The position numbers and the translations under genes were made by a program. A stretch of DNA of 10,244 bases from an uncultured Actinomyces sp. (lineage in GTDB: Bacteria; Actinomycetota; Actinomycetes; Actinomycetales; Actinomycetaceae), in contig CALHZX010000121.1 in the NCBI GenBank assembly GCA_938040725.1, positions 1-10,244 of the forward strand, given 5' to 3'. Positions 5,562 through 10,244 of this stretch are shown here, one piece after another. Every line of letters begins with the position of its first letter. The first letter of the stretch is position 1. Under the pieces are notes generated by a model that searched no databases, was not told the DNA's origin, and saw only the letters and a program-made list of their open reading frames with translations.

Positions 5562-6759
5562 GAAGAAATCGGGAGCCGGCCGTTCCGCGCTGCGCGCCTC
5601 CGACGTTGCTCGCCTCGGCCTGACCGGGCTGCGTGCCCGGCCCATGCGAGCAATCCTTTCGGCCCTGGGTATCGCGATTGGCATTGCGGCAATGGTCGGC
5701 GTTGTCGGCGTGTCAGCATCCTCGCAGGCCCGCCTGCAAGAACAGCTGCGGGCGCTAGGAACGAACATGCTGACCGCGCGCAGCGGGGCGGACCTGAGTG
5801 GCCAGGACCTGATCCTGCCCGAAGACTCCGTCGGACGAGTCCGCATGATCCCGGGCGTGACCGACGCGGCTTCGACCTCCACACTCGGCGGCATCTCCGT
5901 GTACCGTTCGCGACTGTCAGACCCCAACGCCACCGGCGGTATCCTCACGATGGCGGCCGACACGAACCTGCTCAAGGTTGTGTCGGGCACCATGAAGAGC
6001 GGGTCCTGGCTCAATGATGCTACCGCTCGCTACCCGGGCGTCGTCCTGGGCTCGAAGGCCGCCGCGCTGCTCGGCGTCGTCGAGCCGGGTACCCAGGTGT
6101 GGCTGGGAGGGCGCTCCTTCACGGTCCTGGGCATTATGGAACACGCGCCCCTGGCCGAGGAACTCGACAACGCCGCGTTGATCGGCGTGCCCGCCGCGAA
6201 GTCGCTTTTCGATGCTGGCAAGACACCCACGACCATCTACGAGCGCTCCACCGAGGACCAGGTTGAGACCGTGCGAGAGCTCCTGGGTCCGACTCTGGCC
6301 CCGCAGGGGGCCACCGGCCTGAAGGTCTCGCGCCCCTCTGACGCACTGGCCGCCCAGAACGCGGCCGACCAGACCCTGACAACCCTGCTCGCAGGTGTCG
6401 GCTCGATCGCCCTGCTCGTGGGTGGCATCGGAGTGGCGAACACGATGATTATTTCCGTGCTGGAACGCCGCAAGGAGATCGGCCTGCGCCGCTCTCTGGG
6501 TGCCAAGCGCGGACATATCACCGTGCAGTTCCTAGCCGAAGCCCTGCTCCTGTCCTTCCTCGGAGGACTCGCCGGGTGCCTCATCGGCGCGGGCGTCACC
6601 TGGGGCATGTGTTACGCATACGGTTGGCCGCCCACGCTGCACTGGTGGGTGATCGCCGCAGGCCTGGGCGCCACTCTCCTCATCGGCGCCGTCGCCGGGC
6701 TCTACCCCGCGATCCGAGCGGCCCGCACGCCGCCCACAGCGGCGCTCGCCTCGCAGTAG
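5551..6759 (+). CDS. ABC transporter permease (MacB/FtsX family)
   Basis: Integral membrane partner of the preceding ATPase, 402 residues. A Lys/Arg-rich cytoplasmic N-terminus leads into TM1 (about 34-54). A large extracytoplasmic MacB_PCD-like domain (about 56-272) follows, then TM2 (277-303), TM3 (330-354) and TM4 (364-386). After TM2 comes the cytoplasmic coupling motif ERRKEIGLRRSLGA (305-318), diagnostic of the FtsX/MacB family. Four TM segments with this spacing define the type VII/mechanotransmission fold, which acts on substrates outside the membrane. It is the last gene of the operon and overlaps the ATPase gene by 11 bases. It ends 19 bases before a strong terminator. With the PG-binding adaptor it likely forms a MacAB-like exporter for an amphiphilic compound, peptide or envelope-stress signal; the substrate cannot be read from sequence. 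Confidence 0.93.
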   Translation: MTSKKKSGAGRSALRASDVARLGLTGLRARPMRAILSALGIAIGIAAMVGVVGVSASSQARLQEQLRALGTNMLTARSGADLSGQDLILPEDSVGRVRMIPGVTDAASTSTLGGISVYRSRLSDPNATGGILTMAADTNLLKVVSGTMKSGSWLNDATARYPGVVLGSKAAALLGVVEPGTQVWLGGRSFTVLGIMEHAPLAEELDNAALIGVPAAKSLFDAGKTPTTIYERSTEDQVETVRELLGPTLAPQGATGLKVSRPSDALAAQNAADQTLTTLLAGVGSIALLVGGIGVANTMIISVLERRKEIGLRRSLGAKRGHITVQFLAEALLLSFLGGLAGCLIGAGVTWGMCYAYGWPPTLHWWVIAAGLGATLLIGAVAGLYPAIRAARTPPTAALASQ

Positions 6760-6778
6760 GAGAGCCCATCCGATAAAG

Positions 6779-6833
6779 CCGTGGCCGGCTCGCAACCCCC
6801 GTCTCCTTCCGGGGAAGCGCGAGCCGGCCACGG
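6779..6833. terminator. Bidirectional terminator between convergent genes
   Basis: A perfect 15-bp stem pairs 6779-6793 (CCGTGGCCGGCTCGC) with 6819-6833. A nested 5-bp stem pairs 6797-6801 with 6810-6814. On the plus strand, TCTCGTTTAT follows; on the minus strand, CTTTATCG follows. It lies 19 bases after the permease stop and 17 bases after the ligase stop, so it can end transcription from both sides. Confidence 0.9.
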
Positions 6834-6850
6834 TCTCGTTTATAGGGGCG

Positions 6851-8734
6851 TCAGTTCTGAACGGGACCGCCGTAGATCTCGTCGATGACGGAGGCAAGGC
6901 GGCGCGTGGCCTCCAGGCGCTTAACCTTCAGCGAGGGCGTGAGCAGGCCGTTCGCCTCCGTGAAGTCCGTGGTGAGGACCTTGATCTTGCGGATCGACTC
7001 GGCGCGTGAAACGTGCTCGTTCGCCGAGGCCACCGCCTTCTCCAGGGAAGCCAGGACCTCGACGTTCGTGGCCGCCTCCGCCACGCTCATCGGGGGCAGC
7101 GAGTGTGCGGCGAGCCAGTCGGGCAGCATCTCCGCGTCCAGCGTGATGAGCGCGGCGACGAAGGGACGCTGGTCGCCCACGACCAGGACCTGGGAGATGA
7201 GCGGGTGGGAGCGCATCGGGTTTTCCAGCGCCGCCGGCGCGACGTTCTTGCCGCCCGCCGTCACGATAATCTCCTTCGCGCGGCCCGTGATGGACACGTA
7301 GCCGTCGCGGTCCAGGGACCCGAGGTCGCCCGTGCGGAACCAGCCGTCCTCGGTGAAGCAGGCGGCCGTGGCGCCCGGGTCGTTGTGGTAGCGCTGGAAG
7401 ACGCTGGGGCCCTTGAGGAGGATTTCCCCCTCGTCGCTGATCTTGAAAGACATGGGCGGCAGGGCCGGGCCCACGGTGCCGATCTTGGACAGGCGGGGCG
7501 TGTTGACGGAGACCGGGCCGACCGTCTCGGTCAGGCCGTAGCCCTCCAGGACGGGGATGCCGACGCCGCGGTAGAAGTGCGCGAGCCAGGCCGCCAGGGG
7601 CGCGCCGCCCGAGACGATGTAGTCCGCGTTGCCGCCCACCAGGCGGATGATCTGCTGGTAGACGAGCTTGTCCGCCAGCGCGTGCTGGGCCTTGAGCGAC
7701 ACCGACGGGCCTTCCTCGGTGTCGAGGGCCTGGGAGTAGGTGATCGCGACCTTGGCGGCCCAGCGGAAGATCTTGCGCTTGGGGCCGGATGCCTTCGTGT
7801 CCGCCGAGTTGTAGATCTTTTCCAGGACGCGCGGGACCACCAGGAGGTAGCTTGGCTTGAACGACGCCAGGTCGTTGAGCAGGTTCTTGATGTTGGAGGC
7901 GTGGCCGAGGACGCCGTTGCCGCTGATCTGGAAGACCTGCAGGAAACGCGCGAACACGTGGGCGAGCGGCAGGAAGAGGAGCAGGCGCGAGTCCTTGCCT
8001 GCCGCGATTTCTGGCATCCACGCGTGGGCGTTGAGGCACAGGTTCGTGAAGTTCTCGTGGGACAGGACCGTGCCCTTGGGCGTGCCCGTCGTGCCCGACG
8101 TGTAGACGATGGTGGCGATGTCGTCCTTCGTGAGGGCGTCTGCTCGTGCGGCGACGCGGTCGCGGGGCGTGGTCGTGCCTTCCGCGATGAGGGTCTCGAT
8201 GGCCTCGGAATCCAGGGAGAGCACGTGCGTGTTCGCGCGTTTCTCGCGTTCAGCGGCGGCGCGCACGATCTCGGCCATGGACACGGTCTCGGTGATGATG
8301 AGGTGGACGTCCGCGTCGACGAGGACGTGGGCGACCTGGTCGATCGAGCTGGTCTCGTAGATGGGTACAGGGACGAGGCCGGCCGCCCAGCACGCGAAGT
8401 CGAGGAGCGTCCACTCGTAGCGGGTGCGGCTCATGATCGCGACCCGATCGCCGGGCTGAAGGCCTCGCGCGATGAGGCCGGCGGCCACCGACTGTACCTC
8501 GTCGTAGAAGTCGCGCGCCGTGATGGAGCGCCACGTGTCGCCGATGCCGACCTTGCGCAGAATCAGCGGGCGGGTCGCGCCGCGCTGCACGCGCTCTTTG
8601 AGCAGGTCGGGGATCGTCGTGTGCTCGTCGATGCGCACCAGGACGGGGGCGTGCCACTCGAGGGCTTCGGTGGTCGCCTGCGCCTGCGTCGGTGCGTCGT
8701 CGTTGGACGAGGCCGGGGTTTCTTCCGCGGTCAT
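6851..8734 (-). CDS. fadD: Long-chain fatty-acid-CoA ligase (FadD15-like AMP-forming synthetase)
   Basis: Activates fatty acids with ATP through an acyl-AMP intermediate, then transfers them to CoA. It is a cytosolic or membrane-associated ANL-superfamily enzyme of 627 residues. Motifs in order: P-loop TSGTTGTPKG (212-221), LPLAHVFAR (255-263), GYGLTE (398-403), TGD (468-470), hinge motif GRAKEIIVTAGGKNVAP (484-500) and the C-terminal LTPSLKVKR, where Lys603 is the expected adenylation lysine. The whole layout closely follows mycobacterial FadD15 as I recall it. All catalytic motifs are intact. An acidic, Ala/Thr-rich N-terminus of about 25 residues looks unstructured. The ATG at 8734 has GGGAG upstream (8740-8744 on the complementary strand). 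It is convergent with the export operon and lies 109 bases downstream of an insertion sequence that may affect its expression. The precise acyl chain preference is not readable. Confidence 0.94.
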   Translation of the reverse strand: MTAEETPASSNDDAPTQAQATTEALEWHAPVLVRIDEHTTIPDLLKERVQRGATRPLILRKVGIGDTWRSITARDFYDEVQSVAAGLIARGLQPGDRVAIMSRTRYEWTLLDFACWAAGLVPVPIYETSSIDQVAHVLVDADVHLIITETVSMAEIVRAAAEREKRANTHVLSLDSEAIETLIAEGTTTPRDRVAARADALTKDDIATIVYTSGTTGTPKGTVLSHENFTNLCLNAHAWMPEIAAGKDSRLLLFLPLAHVFARFLQVFQISGNGVLGHASNIKNLLNDLASFKPSYLLVVPRVLEKIYNSADTKASGPKRKIFRWAAKVAITYSQALDTEEGPSVSLKAQHALADKLVYQQIIRLVGGNADYIVSGGAPLAAWLAHFYRGVGIPVLEGYGLTETVGPVSVNTPRLSKIGTVGPALPPMSFKISDEGEILLKGPSVFQRYHNDPGATAACFTEDGWFRTGDLGSLDRDGYVSITGRAKEIIVTAGGKNVAPAALENPMRSHPLISQVLVVGDQRPFVAALITLDAEMLPDWLAAHSLPPMSVAEAATNVEVLASLEKAVASANEHVSRAESIRKIKVLTTDFTEANGLLTPSLKVKRLEATRRLASVIDEIYGGPVQN

Positions 8735-8800
8735 GTCTGCTCCCTGGTCGCTGGTTGGTGTGCGCTGCGGGACGAGGCCAGCGGCGCTGCGGTTCCTCCT

Positions 8801-8820
8801 ATCCTACGCGCCCGTAGGGT
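8801..8820 (-). promoter_or_regulatory. Palindrome with a candidate -10 upstream of the acyl-CoA ligase gene
   Basis: CCTACG (8803-8808) and CGTAGG (8813-8818) form an inverted repeat around four bases, extendable to 8801-8820 with one wobble. On the minus strand, 8806-8801 reads TAGGAT, a possible -10, followed by AGGAGG, which has no start codon nearby. No -35-like hexamer is found 16-18 bases upstream. The remaining 8735-8843 sequence shows only the ligase ribosome binding site. Confidence 0.3.
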
Positions 8821-8843
8821 GGGGGAGAGGGAGCGTCTTTAGG

Positions 8844-8863
8844 GGCTCTTCATAATTGGGGGT
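8844..8863 (+). repeat. Terminal inverted repeat of the ISL3-family element (transposase 3' end)
   Basis: GGCTCTTCATAATTGGGGGT starts at 8844 and marks the element edge nearest the acyl-CoA ligase gene. The complementary strand contains the transposase TGA stop (8852-8850). Confidence 0.6.
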
Positions 8864-10162
8864 GTAGTTGGGGTTTGAATCCTCCGGTTTCGAGGAGTGC
8901 TCGGGTGATGTAGTGGGTGAGGTTTCGCAAGCCCGAGTGCGGATCCGCGTAGGTGTTCGAGGTGTGCGTTGATGGCTTCGGTGGGGCCGTTGCTGGTGTG
9001 GGGGTGGTCGAAGTAAGCCAAGATGTCTCCGGCTCGGCGTTTGAGCGTTCTGCCCAGCGTGGTGAGCTCGGTCAGACCCCTGGGTATGCGCGTGGAGGTC
9101 AGTGTGTTGATTTCGGCTTGTATTAGGGCCTTGCCGCGGATTTTGTTGGGATCTCGGTAGGCGCCAGGTGATGTTCTGGTAGACGCTCCAGGTGACTTCG
9201 AGTGCGACGTGGCAATCGCTGACGAACAGGTCGGCTAGCTGGTGTTGTTGGCGTGGGGTGAGCAGGCATGAGCGGGTGTGTAACACCCTGCGGGCCTTGT
9301 ACAGGGGGTCCGTGGAGCGCCCGCGCCGATGGTGGAGTTCTTGTTGGATGCGTCTGCGGCACTCGTCGAGAGCATCACCGGCCAGGTGTACGACGTGGAA
9401 GGGGTCCATGACTGCGCTTGCGTCTGGGAGTTCTTCGGCGGCAGCGCTCTTAAAGCCGGTGAATCCATCCATCGCGACGATCTCAATGCGCTCGCGCCAC
9501 GTATCGGGCTGGGAGGCCAGCCAGGTTTTGAAGACCCGCTTGGAGCGGCCTGGAATCATATCCAGGAGCCGGGAGGGACCGCTGCGTTCGTGGACGGGTG
9601 TCAAGTCCAAGATGACGGTGACGTATTTGTCGCCGTATGGGGTGTGGCGCCACACGTGTTCATCCACGCCGATGACGCATACCCCCTCGAAACGATCAGG
9701 ATCACCTGTGAGTATGCGCTGGCCTTCACCTAAGATCGCGGTATTGGCGGTATTCCAGGACACGCCCAGGCCCTGGGAGATGCGCGCCACCGTCAGATGG
9801 TGGACCACCAGGCCTACCAGCGCCCAGCGCACCGCCGCGCGCGAGAGCTTGGCGCGCGGATCGGCCGCTTGGCTCATGTTTTGACGCCACACGTGAGAAC
9901 ACTCTGGGCAGCGGTAGCGGCGCACGCTCACGTGCAACATGGTGGGGTGCCACCCGTAGGGTACGTGCGCCAAGCGCCTGACCACCGTGTCACGTACGAC
10001 GCCCTCGCCCCCACACTGTCGGCACCACCGATCCTCACCAGTAATACGGCACGCCAACACAGCACGGTCTGGCTCGATGCGCTGACCCGTCACCTCCAGG
10101 CCCAGGCCATCCAGGCGCGTGAACGCGCTCAGGTCGGGGCGATCAAAGGTAGTATTGGGCAT
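8850..10162 (-). pseudogene. ISL3-family transposase, disrupted by two +1 frameshifts
   Basis: Cut-and-paste transposase whose reading frame is broken twice. Frame 1 (from ATG 10162) holds an N-terminal zinc-binding motif (Cys47, Cys50, Cys85, Cys88), a helix-turn-helix region (about 124-145) and DDE-domain Asp residues in GVDEH (Asp167), AMDGF (Asp232) and VMDPFH (Asp253). Family sequence then continues one base out of frame from about 9162 (AYRDPNKIRGKALIQAEINTL) through SNGPTEAINAHLEHLRGSALGL, which carries the expected catalytic Glu. A second extra base near 8930 shifts it again to RNLTHYITRALLETGGF and the proper end LHPQL at 8850. Removing two bases gives 1311 bases, i.e. 436 residues plus stop, the usual family length. 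By chance frame 1 stays open to 8804, giving a misleading 452-residue product with a foreign tail. Confidence 0.88.
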
Positions 10163-10217
10163 GTCGAGGTCTTTCAGATGGACGGTGTAGGAACCCCCAT
10201 CATCGGAAGACCTCGAC
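10163..10217 (-). promoter_or_regulatory. Leader hairpin ending at the transposase start codon
   Basis: GTCGAGGTCTT (10163-10173) and AAGACCTCGAC (10207-10217) are a perfect 11-bp inverted repeat. GATGG (10177-10181) and CCATC (10197-10201) extend it beyond an internal loop. On the minus-strand transcript the stem ends directly before ATG 10162 and buries the only, weak, Shine-Dalgarno-like sequence (GAAAGA). Such leader stems in insertion sequences are known to block translation from read-through transcripts; that role is inferred here. Confidence 0.6.
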
Positions 10218-10244
10218 CTCTACCCCGCCACGACACGCCGAACC

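Larger units (their letters stand above)
8844..10244 (-). mobile_element. ISL3-family insertion sequence, left boundary probably beyond the window
   Basis: The element is defined by an ISL3-type transposase read on the minus strand and by a terminal repeat beginning GGCTCTTC at 8844, the terminus I associate with the ISL3 family. The transposase stop codon lies inside this terminal repeat, leaving almost no non-coding DNA at that end. No clear second terminus or 8-bp target duplication is found up to 10244. A leader hairpin reaches 10217, so the upstream end most likely lies past the window. Members are usually about 1.3-1.5 kb, consistent with nearly the whole element being here. The transposase is frameshifted, so the copy is probably not autonomous. 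Confidence 0.8.

Noticed and set aside
7013..8842. Plus-strand open frame of about 600 residues opposite the acyl-CoA ligase gene
   Set aside because: It is a high-GC antisense shadow: composition is dominated by Arg, Val, Gly, Asp and Glu, no domain is recognisable, and the opposite strand carries a complete enzyme with all motifs.
8804..9163. The continuous 452-residue reading frame as an intact transposase
   Set aside because: After about residue 333 the frame yields a Pro/His/Arg-rich sequence unlike any transposase, while the family sequence continues in the other two frames.
10193..10212. A possible left terminal repeat of the IS, reading GGTCTTCCGATGATGGGGGT on the minus strand
   Set aside because: It matches the right terminus only with gaps, the eight bases outside each end do not match as a target duplication, and the leader hairpin extends beyond it. 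The true left end more likely lies past the window edge.
1..10244. CRISPR arrays, tRNA or rRNA genes, riboswitches
   Set aside because: No regularly spaced repeats of CRISPR type, no cloverleaf-like sequence and no recognisable aptamer core was seen in any intergenic region.

Overview
The window is high-GC DNA with dense, overlapping genes, GTG starts and strong GGAGG-type ribosome binding sites. A tandem clpP1-clpP2 pair followed by clpX, a FadD15-like acyl-CoA ligase, a MacA-like adaptor carrying a peptidoglycan-binding domain, and an ISL3-family insertion sequence all point to an actinobacterium. An Actinomycetaceae member (Actinomyces/Schaalia-like) is my best guess, from sequence resemblance recalled by eye and not from a search.

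Layout. Positions 1-1228 hold the 3' part of clpP1 and all of clpP2, overlapping by one base and followed by a branched hairpin terminator. clpX (1485-2744) has its own leader. Together these encode the ClpXP1P2 protease. A small AroQ-type chorismate mutase (2791-3147) follows clpX after a 46-base gap that contains a hairpin abutting its ribosome binding site.

Positions 3221-6759 are a self-contained export operon. Its promoter carries three tandem 11-bp repeats typical of OmpR/PhoB-family response-regulator sites. Its four genes all overlap: a lipoprotein with a duplicated Cys motif, a MacA-like lipoprotein adaptor, a MacB-type ATPase and a FtsX/MacB-type permease. I infer a cell-envelope efflux or envelope-stress transporter. 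The substrate and the regulator are not visible.

A long bidirectional terminator (6779-6833) separates this operon from the convergent acyl-CoA ligase gene (6851-8734, minus strand). Upstream of the ligase, and on the same strand, lies an ISL3-family element (from 8844 to beyond the right edge). Its transposase is broken by exactly two single-base insertions. The element's right end lies 109 bases from the ligase start codon, so it may have displaced or replaced the ligase promoter. A hairpin covering the transposase leader ends one base before its start codon.

The least-explained material is the Cys-motif lipoprotein and the 11-bp-repeat promoter of the export operon. The rest is core housekeeping plus one decayed mobile element.
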